Source: Arcuatula senhousia
Taxonomy: Eukaryota > Mollusca > Bivalvia > Mytilida > Mytilidae
Direction of reading: 5' to 3'
DNA length: 64,000 nt
Assembly (NCBI GenBank): GCA_963971305.1
Contig: OZ020309.1
Span: 16,671,001-16,735,000 of the forward strand
Below the pieces are notes generated by a model. The model had not been told where the DNA came from. It saw only the letters and a program-made list of their open reading frames with translations, and ran no database searches. How positions within the stretch are numbered: the first letter of the stretch is position 1; each line of letters begins with the position of its first letter. Below, in pieces: positions 22,362 to 35,361 of this stretch. The translations under genes were made by a program, and so were the position numbers.

Positions 22362-24616
22362 ATATTTTGATTTGCCCATTAGAATTGGATATGTTAAAGT
22401 GTTAGTTTTATTTTGTAAATCACTTTTTTTTTACATAAATACAGTGGAAAAATATTTACAAGTATTAGTTGAAAGTTTTCCCTTATTATGATAAGAAATG
22501 GGTATTTTATTTTATTGGACATTATTGTTGGCAATTACTGTTAAGTTTGAATTTTGTAAAGAAAACATTTTGCTGAAAGTAATATTTTTGTTCTCCTGAG
22601 TGCCCTGCAGAAATTAAAAAAAAACTTACATAAAGCACCAAGAAATGCCACATCTAATAGAATTTCACAACAAAAATCAAAGGATAATGCAGTTACGAAA
22701 TTTCTCAGGCTCATATGTAAATCTATTAAAAGTTAATTTTTTTTTTAATTTATTGTAATTTGAAAAAAATTACTACATGGTAAATACTGTGGTTCAGAAA
22801 TTTATACTTGTAGAATGCATGTAGTTAAATGTAACTTATTTTTTTAGAAAGAATTGCTAAAATAAATTTGCTATTAGAAATGTTTAAGAAGTTTGATCAT
22901 TTTTTTAAGGACATACATGCAAGGGGAATAATTTTGTTGAAGAATAGGGAAAATGAAAAAAAAATACAAACGGCCTTGCTTCAAACAAATACAATGTCAT
23001 TTTATTTTGCTTTCAATTTAGTTCACCATTACGATGCATTATTTAGCCAGTCTTGATATTTTCATTTCAAAGTACAGGGTTAATTAGGATTTGTTAAAAT
23101 TTGAATTTCTGTTTAACCCAATGGTTTGTTATCCATGAAATATATGTCTAACCAAATGGCTATGTTTTTTTTTATAGTTGAAGGTTATGTATTTTCTGTA
23201 TGAAATTTTGACTGTAGATTGTTACATTTTTTTATGTTATACGGTAACAGAATGTTATTTGTGCATTACTGGTACATTGTACATGTAGATGTCTTATTTA
23301 TTTGGTTTACTGAACAGCTTCATATTGTGCCATAATTATAAAACTTTTGTTGACAATCTTTTAGATATATATACGTGTAATACATACAATTTATGTTTAG
23401 TCTTATATTCAATGTTTGTGCTATATACTTAAATATTAAAAAAAATCTTATAACTTCTTAGATTCAAAGTTAATCAATTATTAATTACACAGAAAAATGT
23501 AAAATCTTTGTAGAAGTTTTCTCAGCAACTGCTATTCACGGCATTTTGGGGATATGCAGCATGAAGCTATAGGATTTATGTCAGGCATATTGCTTTCCTA
23601 CTTCCTATAAATCATTAAATCAAGTCATTTTTGGTCTTTAGCCTATCTTCTATGATTTTTTTTCTGCTGTCAATTGTAGTTGATATTAAGTGGCAGGTTC
23701 AGGGTAATTTTTGTGTTAGAGCCCCCCCCCTTTCTTTTGAAAATTTTGTTATTCTCTTGTTTAATAGATAATCCCCAAAATTCCCTCTTTTTTTGTCTTC
23801 AGTGGACTATTGGTGGAACCTCTCCCATTAAAAATTTCTGGATCCGCCCCTGTTTGTTTATTTTGATTGTCTGCAGTTTTTTCACATGCATATATTGAAA
23901 CCTGAATGTTTGAAGAACAGATAAACCACAGAACCTGAGATAGTAAATATTCAATGTTTACCGGTTGAATACAAAACTAAAAGTCAGGTATGCCACAAGG
24001 TTATAAGGTAAAATCAAATTATGAATACACAAATACATATCACTTAATATCAAATAAAAAACGAAAGAGGGACTCTGAGTACTTTCGGTCAAAAGACCTT
24101 CAGTTCTTCAAGGCAATTTAAACAGGGAGAAAAATAGAAACACCTGCAAAGCCCAAAGATAAGGATGAGACTGAATAATTAGCATAACCAGAAGTGATAA
24201 ATTACGTCACAATCAATCTTGAACATTGTAAATGACATGCATATAATTAGCATAACAAAAAGTGATAAAAAATGTCACAATTAGCTAGTTAAATCTTGAA
24301 CTTTATGACTGACAACCTACCAGCACTGTAACAGTTTCTGGTTGAATTTTGTTGATTTCCAACTTAAATGCTAATGGATTATAATGACATGTACATCTCA
24401 CAATTATAATTAGATAATTTTTTTAAAAATGCAAATGAATTTTAACCCATCTTAAAGTTTGCCATATTTTTTAAGTGTTGGGTGAAGACCAGCTCCTTTT
24501 TCTAAAAAAATGAAGATAATCACAATCAGAGTTTGAAACAGAGATTGTTAATATTCATTGTTGCTGATTTTCACTAAAATACTAATGGATTATAGTTATA
24601 CATGTCAGACTATCAT
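22362..24616. other. AT-rich spacer
   Basis: No gene or RNA recognised. A short tandem duplication of about 68 bp occurs at 24174-24300 (ATAATTAGCATAAC units). A C-run lies at about 23701-23709. Otherwise nothing can be supported. Confidence 0.4.
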
Positions 24617-25127
24617 TTTTTGTCTCCCCCTCCCCAGACCACCCCTCCTCCTACTTTGGTGGGGAGATATACCAGGTATTGGTTTTTGTCCTTTTTCATC
24701 TGCCTTGTCCATCACAAATTTTTTCCACTAATTGACAACTCCCTTAAAACTACTGAATAATATGTAGTTGTGCAAGAACTTATTTGAAGCATTGGTTTCC
24801 AGTCTACTCCTCTAAAACTACTCAACAGAATTTAGTGACACTTGGTATGTAGCTAGTACACCATATGTAATTGTGCATGTTTCCAGGAAATTTTTATACT
24901 TAAAATTTTGTGGGAATTATGGCTTTTTGAACTTAGAATTTGCAAGGAAACCATTATGAAGCATTGGTTACCATTCAACTCTTTTAGAACTACTCAACAT
25001 AATTTAATGGCACTTGGTATGTACACCATATGAAGGTGTGCAATTTATTAGCAAATTTTGTTGGGAGTAATGACTTTATACTTCAAGTATTCCAGAAAAC
25101 TGCAATAACCATTGACTTCAACTTATA

Positions 25128-26336
25128 CAGGGGTGGTAAAGGGGGGGTCCCAACACGAAAACATGCGCTTCAAAAACGCTGAAATCGAAACACAAGTAAT
25201 GATCTCTTATTGAAAAATTTAATTGTACACGTCACTTTCTTATAGTGAAAGGAATATCACATCCTGAATTTTATGGTAATGTTTTTTATAAAGCTCACAA
25301 ATTTAAAAGCAATCCTATAGAAATGAAAAATTGGCTTCAAAATTTATTACGGAAAGGATATGAAATGAATATCTTGGTTAAATCTTTGAATTTAGTGTTT
25401 ATTGGCAGAAATATTGAAAACTTGATACTTGCTTTAAAACTTCCATAAACGTTTTTACTATTGTCATTTTTAAGCATTATAGCGATCAAGCGTGTCGGTT
25501 TTGTGTGATGACACTTCACTAAATCATTATTGTTTGAAGTGTTGTGTCGGATTTAAAATCGATACGTTTGATTTTTTTACATCAGTCGATTGATGATTCT
25601 CAGCTAGCTGTCAGTAACAGCGAGTGTTCTATAGAGAGTTCCTTTTACCGTCCTTATGTTTGTTCTTGTTTTTTTGTCTTAGGTTCTCTCTAGTAGAATT
25701 GGACTTTGATCGATTTGATTTTTATTGTGTGTTTAGTTTTTGTGCTTTGTCTAGGAATATTGATAGGGGGAAGGTTGGGCCCAAAAAACTAGTTTAACCC
25801 CGCCACATATTACATGTGCCTGTCCTAAGCCAGGAATCTTTGACAAAGCTCTCGTTTGTACTTGTCTTTTTGATGTTTTCTGTTCCTTGTTTAAGAAGGG
25901 GGTCTATCTGTGACTATTTCAGGGCTGGATTTGAATTATATGCATCTTATTTAGACCATGGGCCAATTGCAGAACCGCGAGCAGTGCCAAATGGCCTCGT
26001 TGAAGGCTGCTGGCGGTTGTCCATTGTGGTTTTTCTAAATTGCCGTTTAATTGTGGGCTGTGTCGCGTACACTTATTCCACATCTCTTTATTTTCTATTA
26101 TAAAAATTGCCAAACACGAAACATGAGAAAAATGAATTCAGATAATTGAAAAATGGAAATCACATGCCTGTAAAAGGCAGAAAACGAAGCAGGGTAGTAA
26201 AAATCTCAAAACGCGAACATGGGACAAAAATACAGACAAAAACGGAGCACGTACAACCTCCCCAACACGAAAACACGAGAAATGAAAATCAAGATCACGA
26301 AAACACATAGCACCAAAATAACCCTTTACCACCCTC
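25128..26336. mobile_element. TIR DNA element (CAGGGGTGGTAAAGGG ends), hAT-like
   Basis: CAGGGGTGGTAAAGGG at the left and CCCTTTACCACCCTC at the right are near-perfect inverted ends. TTATA occurs on both sides (25123-25127 and 26337-26341), a possible target duplication. CAGGGGTGG-type ends are common among hAT elements (family knowledge), though an 8-bp duplication is not obvious. It contains a 67-codon open stretch at 25245-25448 (HPEFYGNVFYKAHKF, then NLLRKGYEMNILVKSLN), possibly a degraded mobile-element protein I cannot name. A W-repeat lies inside it at about 25690-26100. Confidence 0.65.
25690..26100 (+). mobile_element. W-repeat, uninterrupted copy
   Basis: The longest unbroken member in the window: TTGATCGATTTGATTTTTATT, ATTGATAGGGGGAAGG, AACTAGTTTAACCCCGCC, GGCCAATTGCAGAAC, and the end TGTCGCGTACACTTATTCCA. 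It is the reference for the copies at 11985, 13426/16312 and 17330. No intact protein; class undetermined. Confidence 0.65.
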
Positions 26337-26460
26337 TTATACCCTTGCAACATCAGATTGTATGAAACATAGTATGGAGCTTGCAAACTATATGTAGTTG
26401 TGCAATTAACCAGGAAATGGAAATCCTCAACATTTTGCTGGATTACAGACCTTTAAACTT

Positions 26461-29400
26461 AGAATTTTAGGGGAAACAAGGGGGGCACTGCATTAGGTAG
26501 TAACATACATTAATTTGAGGTAAATGATTTAAGTCAATTATGATTATGTGAATTCCTAAGAAAATTCTTGTGTGTCAAAATACAATGTAGATGATAGGAT
26601 ATTAGTTATAAGTAAATAGTTGAGGCCAATAGTCTGCATGTCACTAATTAAAAAACAAATTATCAACATGTAAAACAATTAATGGAAGAGCAGTTAAAGT
26701 TATTATAAAACTGAATAAAAACGCATAGAAAAGTAGTGTGTGTCAATAATTGGCTCATGTATATAAATTTACAAAAGTAAGGCCACATCAAGTTAATTCA
26801 TAGATTCTCATCCACCTATTTTGAAAATATTGGGGTCGCATGTATGGCATTTATTTTTTTCATTTTTTAAGTATTTTCCTTGTAAATTTTGCAAAATGTC
26901 TAAAATCAAATCAAATTACCATCTTATTCTATAATGTTGGGGCAGATATTAATATATGAAATGACCTAATTGACACACAGGCACTACAGATGTTAGGTAA
27001 AATAAAGGTAACAACAAAACTTATACATGTATTCTGGTAAAGTATCACAAACTTTTGTTGCCTTAGGGGCATATGTGTCCAATACTGATTGCTGCCAAAT
27101 GGACACTTGTGCCCAAAACAAGCTTGCTGCCACATGGACATATGTGTCCTTAAATCAAAACATACAACGACAACTTTATCATCCTAAGTGATTCCAATTA
27201 AAGGCTTAAAACACCACAAAAGTTACCAGCTAACAAACATTAAAGACTGAAAAGTTTTAGCTTGTTTTCATGTTTTGCCAAAAAAGTAATAAGGCAGCGA
27301 CCATTTGAAATTCTGGGTGAGGTATGGATTTTAGCCCCTCAACAATTTATTTTTTTCAAAATTTTTCGAAGACGAGAGACACACCGAAAATAATTTTTTT
27401 ATTCACAATTTTGTCAACGCTGTGTAGCCCAGGCTCACAAAAACAATTTATTTTTTTTCTTTCTGGGTCAAGGACAATCTATCATTTTTTTTTTAAATTG
27501 AAAACACAATATTTTTTTTCAAAAAAATCCATACCCCCTCCACCCCCCCCCCCCCCCCCCGAATTTCAAATGATTGCTGCCTTAAATCTACAACATGAAC
27601 GAAAAATTTTCTCATAGCATGAATTTGAATTCAAAATGAAAAAAAAGTAATAAAATCTACAACATGAATGACAAACATAACCGAGAAAGAGAGAAAAGAA
27701 TTTGTTTTCATATGACAATACCAGGCTAGCAATATTTTTAGCTACCTCCAAAACAAAACGCACCTGTAACCCCGAAATCAGGGTTTCTGGCGCAGACTTT
27801 TGGAAGAGGATCATTTGAATTTCCATTCTTTTGACAGCTATCAACCATGGTTTAAGGTAAAAACACGAACAATAGATGTAGCAGTATTATATGCAACCCT
27901 AATTAGCATAATCATCACTCTAACTCACTTGCACAACTACAGAACAGTATCCCACAAAAAGTTCTCAACCACTTTAGTTTTACTTTCAGTTTCAATAAAT
28001 AAAGTTTTAATGTTTGTTTGTTCCAACCATCTAATAAGAAATAGATTGCAGCCTTTGATTGGGTACAGATAAAGATTTAATATGTAGCACTATGCAATGA
28101 AATACGCAACATTGTCATGATTGTTTTCAATTATTGGTGCTCTGTGCCTGTGGCCACTCGATGAAACTAGTCAAATTATTGTCATACAGACCTTTAAAAA
28201 GTTCTTCTTCAGCAATTATTTTGAGTGAATTTTTCAAACCAGCAAGCCCTTAGAAAATTTTAAGAAGCCTACAAAATAAATATACTAAATTTTTAAAAAT
28301 TTTACAAGCCAGACAGGCATTCAAGTACACATACATGTATTTCACATGCCCCAAAAGCCTTTAAACAGCCATGGCTGTAGGGCTGGTGGCCAATTTTGCA
28401 GACTGTTTAAGCAAGTGCTCCAAATGCATCATGTCCCTAATTAAGTTTTGGAGATAATGATACATGTATGAATAAGATTGCAACCAATGATCATCATAAA
28501 GGGAACTTTGAAAAAAATGGAGAAGGAAGATTTCATGGAACTGTTTCAAATGTTTGACCTTTTTATTGATTAAAAAATGGTGATCCATTTAATATTTAAT
28601 GTCAATTTTTTTCTGCGTGATCCATGTACATGTACTTATACCACTATGTCAAAAAATGTAACGAGATACCCTGCATTAATCATACTTTATCAGTAGATAA
28701 GGCTAGATTCCTGAAAGACCCCCCTCATTAATTATCATAAACTTTCATTTAGCACCCTCTACAGTCTCGTGGTATAAATCAGTTATTCCCCATCGGGCAT
28801 CCGCCCTCAGGGGAATAACTAACACATGTATGTTGTTTTCCTCTTCAGCATGTTCAGTTAAATTAAGTGCTTGCATGCTAGATATGGAAAGAAAACAAAC
28901 AATTTTAAAAAAGATATCATGTTCTGATATTTATTATGTTTTATTGGGGTTGTGGTCCATGTCATACATGTACGAGATGCCACAATAATGAGCAGATAAC
29001 TGCTGTTTTTGCTTTGACATTAAAGCTTTCTCATTTATTTTGCAAATCAAACTAATTTCTACATATTGATGTTCTGATAGACTATGCCAATTACACTCAT
29101 CCATCTTTCCAGTTGTACGGTAATTATACAACTTTGCAGGTACATTGTACACTCATCTTGGCAAAAATTTTGAACGCCAATTATGAGAAACACCTAATTA
29201 CCTGAAAATATTCACAAGAAAAACTAAGACAATAATGTTGATGCTTTTTTTTGTACATTCGTATTTGAGCTTTTTACGCTATATGATAGTGTTGTAAAAT
29301 CAATATGATTATTTTGCTTATATTAAGCACCGCCATATTGGGCAGACTTAGTGAAATTCGTCGGTACTACGGACATGTCCGATGATTTTCATCATCGGTC

Positions 29401-32400
29401 CGACCAAAGTCAGTACTGCACCGGACCAAATGTCCGTCAGATTTATGGATCATAGTGTATTGAATTGTTATTTTTCGTTGTTAAATTTTCTTCCAATCTT
29501 CATGATCTTTTGATTTTGACTTAAATATCACGATTTTACTTGTTATTTATTGACAGCTGGTTAATTTTACTTTATTTATTAACCAACAACATCGACAAAT
29601 GGATGAGACTGTAAACAAAATTTGTTGCACATGCGCAAATTATCAGAAATAGTGAAATCATGTGTTGAAATCCAGAAAAAAACATGAATGAATTCCGGAA
29701 TTGGACGATAATATCAAGGTTCAATAAAATTTTGGTCCAATGGTGTTTTGGTCGGACCGGCAAGTGATATTACGTTATCGGACCAAAAGTCCGGCCTATT
29801 CCAAAACTATTTGGCCAAGTCTGATTGGGATGACTGTAACTGCAGTTATGGTCATTGGTCGGCTTTATACCTGTGGTGTATGATATAGAAGAAAATAAAT
29901 CACCAACCTTTTTCCATATTATTATGATGCCTTCAAATTCTTATTCGTCTTGATCATGTATTGATGTAATCATCATTGTTGATGCCTTTGGCTTTTGTTA
30001 ATTACATCTAGCTATCGGGATTAGGTGTTTCCTTTTTTTCAGATAAACGTCCATATACATGTATATATATCTATATATATCGTCATGTTCATTTCTGGCC
30101 TTGCTTAACTTTATATACTTCAATGATGTACGCCTTCCCATTAGTGCTTGAAAATTTCTCTGTGGAAAGATTCTCCCAGTGTTAATACCTTATTATCCAA
30201 CTGTTTGTTATTCTCATATTTTATATGTTCTAACATCTTGCAGTAACAAGAAGGCCATAATCCTCATTTCGTTGTCTTGAGGAGGGATTTCAATTTCATG
30301 AATTCCATGAATATGCATGAAACTTAACAGACTGTACAAACAATACATGTTTGTTCATGTAAAATACACATGATAGATACATGTAAAATAAATTCCATTT
30401 GAACATATTTATACTGATACATGCACCTACTAAACACATCTACCATGTCTACATGTACAATGTATATATAAGCCAACACCAAAAATATAGCCAAGGCTTG
30501 GTTAATATATTCTTTCACATGTAGTTTAAAGATTTCCAAAAATTCTATGTTAAACCAAAAGTAAGGATAACTTGTATTCTAAAGCTTTCTGAAAAATTCC
30601 AAACATTTCCAGAAAACTGCTGTACTTTTTTGTTTAAATGTGTAGGTCAGTTGACCAATTGATTAATCCATTTAATACCTGAGAAAATCTAGAGGTTATA
30701 TTTATATTAGATTTTAATTCTCAAGTTAAAACTTTCAGGTTTAAATTTCTACAACCATAAATCAACACACATTACAAATTCACGCATGTACCGTATCATG
30801 CATCTTTGTCAAACCAAACACTGTAATTTGGGAATAGCATTGTTCTTAGTTAATTAGTAAAATATATATAGATTTTGTTTGGTTTAAGTTTTTATCACTC
30901 TAACAGTTCTAGTGTAAATTAAAAAAAAATGGCTGAAAAGTAAATACAACCATTTAGCATGTTTAGTAAGTACATGTACATGATAAATTTATTTAGCTAT
31001 ACAGGTACATGTGCATTTACACATGCCTCTTTTTGAATTTTGATCAATTTTGATTGGTCATAGAAAGCAAAATCTATTTTTAGAAATCAGATTTCCTCAA
31101 AATCAGATAGAAGATATGACATGTTGACCTCATTCAACATTTTAATGTACATTGATGCTAAAATATCCATTTGAGATAAAAAGTGATATTTTTGGTAATG
31201 TACTGTTTATGTTTTTACATTAATACTGTATTTATAATAACTTCATTTTGCACTATTTATAGTAATAAATTAGTTATTCAATTATTTTGTGATTTTAGTG
31301 ATTATGAGCAGATAAAACAATTAAGCTATTTTAACAACAACTCAATGTCATGAATGTATTTACATGTTTTATTTTATATTTATTTAGCAAAAGTTCTTAA
31401 ATGTTGTATTTCAAATGTACATGTACATGTATTTATGCATGTTGTTTTCTATGAAGAGATGGCTATAGACAGGTTATGTTTTATAGAATATAATGATATT
31501 TGGAAAACCACTGATTTCACATGGATTTCTAGACCATTTATACATATAATGTTACATTAACTTTGCAAATGATTAAAATGCGAACATTATATTTGTTAAT
31601 TAGCCGATGGCCAGATTCGCCTTTCATCTTGTTCATACTCAATAAAATGTCACAATCACCATGACCTACACCTTACAAATTGAAATGGATATTAATGCGC
31701 ATATAGAAAATTACACAAACATGCACCATAAAACCCACCCAAAAAAATAGTAAAAATAAGAAAGATAAAAAATGTTATAAATAAGAATTGAATTATTGTA
31801 TTTTGATATGGGTGTAAAAAGGTTGACCACAGTCATACATTTTTAACATGAAGCACTTTATCATGTTCATTAAAAATGTGCTATGGTCAATGTCTTCACA
31901 CACCAATGAAACATCAAAATTCAAACATTCAATTCTTAAATATTATGCATACATGTATGTATGTAGAATGGATACTGAATCAATATGCTTCAGTTTCATC
32001 TGATTTGTCCTTATGAAAATGATATTTTTGAAACATGTTACAATTAACAATTTTTTCATATTGAAAATCACTTACAATTATCATGATATTTTGCACATGT
32101 TGCATATTTTTTTATGTTACAGGTGTGTTTGATGTTTAAATTTTATATCTATTAATAGAATTAGTACTAAATGAAAGATGTCTAAAAAAGGTCAAATTTT
32201 ATTCAATTTTACATGATGTTTGATTTACAACTTAAATCCAAAATTAGTAACATTTCAAATATTATTACATAACATGTGCATGATATTTTGCATATTTTTT
32301 CATAGAAGGTAATACCAGGTGCGTTTGACTTTAAATGTCAACCTTTATTTATAGAATTAGGTCAGTAATATTATAATGTGTGACATGTTTGATTGACAAT

Positions 32401-33920
32401 TTATTTCAAATTTAGTAATAATTTTTAAACAGTTGATAGTTTTTGGCTTTTGTAGCTTCACATTTGCACCTGTACATTCTGCATGTTCTGTGTATCTCTG
32501 TTTGGTACAGATGACCTGTGACCTTGTTTTGTTTATTTTCAATGCTGGGGCTCCTGCAGGAAAACCACTCATGTTGCAAGGTTGCTTTAAAAATATTTGT
32601 AAAGGATTTTAAGGCCCAATTGTTTTAATTTACTTACATTTCTGATTGACAACTTTTATCCAAATTAAGTAACATTTTTATTTTGTTACCGGTAATTAAA
32701 AAAAAGTGGGGCATTCTTTCTGCGCCTCCTTGATCACACTGTGTAGTAATGATGAACCTTGACAAGTTTTTGTTATTTTGGTATAAATGCTGATTCCTGA
32801 ATGGTTGCTTTTTGTGTCTGACACATGTGACATGTAAATGCAGAGTTGTGCTATAAAAAAGATTTTTTTGGTCCGCTCACATTGAATCATTGTACTGGTA
32901 TTTGATAATAGCTGGTAAGGATATTTTAAATTCGTTAAAATGGTAAGATGTGTTCATATAAATGCATGTTTTTAATCATTTCAGACACTCATGTTTATAG
33001 TATGAAAGAAATTATGTTGTAGATGAAGTTGAGATACAAAAGTATTTTAGATCTAAATCATGTAAATAAAGTTTTGTTGGTCTTAGAGTTCAGAAGACCA
33101 ATTCTCTAATTTTCATTTAATAATCCGCCTCTCAACTGGTTGTGGAAAAAACAATGACAGCTCAAGAGAAACACTTACTGTACACCGGCTTATTTTCAAA
33201 GATTTCATTAGGAACAGAAATTTGTGAAAATTAATCATCGCAACTTAATTCATTTTCAAAGTAATTTAAATCCTTTTACGACAAATTGCAAAAATAAATA
33301 GCCACGAAATAGCAGTATGACACCAAAACGTGTAATATTGTAGTCATGAAAATAAATTGGTGTACAGAAGTTCCAAGCATTGTTGTGATGGGTTAAATTT
33401 TATGAGTTCACAATTAATTATTTACCATCTTCAACTTTAGACTTGGTACCAATATTTACCTTAGTTCATTTGAAATAACCAAAGTTTTATTACCATGACT
33501 ACTAAATTTCCAATAATTGTGGAATTTCTAACAACTTGGTGAAAATTTAATCTGGTATTTTAACAGCCTGACTATTTTCCTTAATGTTTTATCTTCCATT
33601 ATTCTATAATTAACTGGATTAGTTGTAGATATTAATTATATCTATTCATGTTATTTAATCAGGACAATTTACACAAGATGTACATGTAATTTGGGTTTAA
33701 ATACTTTATTATCTTACAATAATATACTCAAAATAATGTTATTCTTTGAGCTAATAAAAATGTTATAGGATCAAATAAACACCTGTTATGTAATAAGTTG
33801 TACATGTATAACAATTCTTTAGTTTTTAATACTCAGTCGGTATTATTGGTCATAAACATAAAATTTCTTATATCTTGATACAAATTATGCTAGTTGAAGG
33901 TCAGTTTTCATTCGTTTCAT
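26461..33920. other. Long AT-rich spacer without a recognised gene
   Basis: No exon with family similarity was seen on either strand. Contents noted: a C-run at about 27545-27560, a hairpin at 28781-28820, a smaller fold-back CCGATGA / TCATCGG near 29379-29402 with related GGTCGGACC-type text near 29750-29800, and many ACATGTA-rich stretches. Introns or unspliced leader exons of the 37545 gene could hide here but cannot be shown. Confidence 0.4.
28781..28820. repeat. Hairpin with 11-bp perfect arms (AGTTATTCCCC)
   Basis: AGTTATTCCCC (28781-28791) is exactly inverted as GGGGAATAACT (28810-28820), with an inner GGGC / GCCC pairing. It is isolated and resembles the heads of the hairpin-headed families, but no poly-T run or body is evident. 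Confidence 0.6.
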
Positions 33921-34975
33921 TTTTGTCTCGCCTGCGAAGCAGAGCGGGACATAGGTGTTACTTTACCGGCGGCGGCGGCGGCGGCGACGGCGGCGTTAAC
34001 TTTTTGGAAAAGTTTTATGAGCACCTCCATATCTCAACAACTATAAGTCCTAGGTTGATGAAACTTGGTATGCATATGCCCCAGTAGTAGCTTAGCACAG
34101 TTGCATCCCCATCTTTTGACCTTGACCTTGATTTTCCGGTTGAGTGACTTTGACAATTTTCAATACATATAATAGCAATGGAAAAGTTTTGCGAGCACCT
34201 CCATATCTCAAGAACTATAGGTCCTAGGTTGATGAAACTTAGTATGCATATGCCCCAGTAGTAGCTTAGCCCAGTTGCATCCCCATCTTTTGACCTTGAC
34301 CTTGATTTTCTGGTTGAGTGACTTTGACAATTTTCAATACATATAATAGCAATGGAAAAGTTTTGCGTACACCTCCATATCTCAAGAACTGTAGGTCCTA
34401 GGTTGATGAAACTTGGTATGCATATGCCCCAGTAGTAGCTTAGCCCAGTTGCATCCCCATCTTTTGACCTTGACCTTGATTTTCTGGTTGAGTGAATAGC
34501 AATGGAAAAGTTTTGCGAGCACCTCCATATCTCAAGAACTATAGTTCCTAGGTTGATGAAACTTGGTATGCACATGCCCCAGTAGTAGCTTAGCACAGTT
34601 GCATCCCCATCTTTTGACGTTGACCTTGATTTTCCGGTTGAGTGACTTTGACAATTTTCAATACATATAATAGCAATGGAAAAGTTTTGCGAGCACCTCC
34701 ATATCTCAAGAACTATAGGTCCTAGGTTGATGAAACTTGGTATGCATATGCCCCAGTAGTAGCTTAGCCCAGTTGCATCCCCATCTTTTGACCTTGACCT
34801 TGATTTTCCGGTTGAGTGACTTTGATTATTTTTATTGCATATATTTGCAATGTTTAAGTTCTTTAGACATCTTTTGATCTCAGAAACTGAAAATCCATGT
34901 AAATTCAAAATATAGTGGAAGTAAGAAAGAATAATTGTTTCTGATGGTGCCGGCAGGCGAGACATACTTTAGTGT
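33921..34975 (+). repeat. GTCTCGCC-type hairpin-headed element with 174-bp tandem units
   Basis: TTTT then GTCTCG-c-CTGC, loop GAA, GCAG-ag-CGGGAC (33925-33950), then ATAGGTGTTAC and a CGG-rich tract (33967-33995). The body has five units starting near 34003, 34177, 34351, 34501 and 34675. The period is 174 bp, with one unit shortened by 24 bp; each contains TTGATGAAACTTGGTATGCA and TTTTGACCTTGACCTTG. The end GGCAGGCGAGAC, then ATACTTTAGTGTTA (about 34951-34976), inverts the head start, so the element has short terminal inverted repeats. The minus strand stays open for 316 codons through the array, an effect of the period being a multiple of three. Confidence 0.8.
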
Positions 34976-35361
34976 TAACTCTAAGTTGTTTTAATGTCTA
35001 ACCATATACATTTTGAACCATTTATCATGTGTTTTATATTGTTGATTATGGTATAGATCCTTGTGTGTATAAATGTAAGTTCATCATACTTTAGTGAAGT
35101 TTTCAATTAACATGATTAAGGTTTATCTGTACATGCTGTATATGTCAGTTTTAATGAAGAAAATACCTAAACTTTGGTCAGGATCAATTACAGATTTCCA
35201 TAGAAAAAGACATACGCATGTATCACTATTGAAAGAAATTTTATATATAATAGAGTTTTGAGATCTCTGCAAGCAGATATTGTCTTAAAATGTATGAGCT
35301 GTGTGCAAAAATTTTTTTTGGTACTCAAGGTCCAGCAGAGTTCCAAATTAAAACACTTTAT

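Larger units (their letters stand above)
24617..26460 (+). repeat. GTCTCCCC-type element, interrupted
   Basis: GTCTCCCCC... pairs imperfectly with TGGTGGGGAGATAT at 24622-24672, with ACTTTGG in the loop side, after TTTTTT. A body with ACTCTTTTAGAACTACTCAA, ATTTAGTGACACTTGGTATG and related phrases is repeated two to three times. It is cut by an insertion at 25128-26336 and resumes at 26342 with TTGCAACATCAG. The shared ACTTGGTATG block and head plan link it to the other hairpin-headed families. The right end is approximate. Confidence 0.55.

Noticed and set aside
27800..28072. 90-codon plus-strand frame with a hydrophobic stretch
   Set aside because: Isolated, no family resemblance, no splice context; expected by chance in 16 kb of AT-rich spacer.
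34015..34965. 316-codon open frame on the minus strand
   Set aside because: It follows the 174-bp tandem units of a repeat, whose period is a multiple of three; the peptide repeats (SHSTGKSRSRSKDGDAT) mirror the DNA, and the head/tail of a repeat element bound it.
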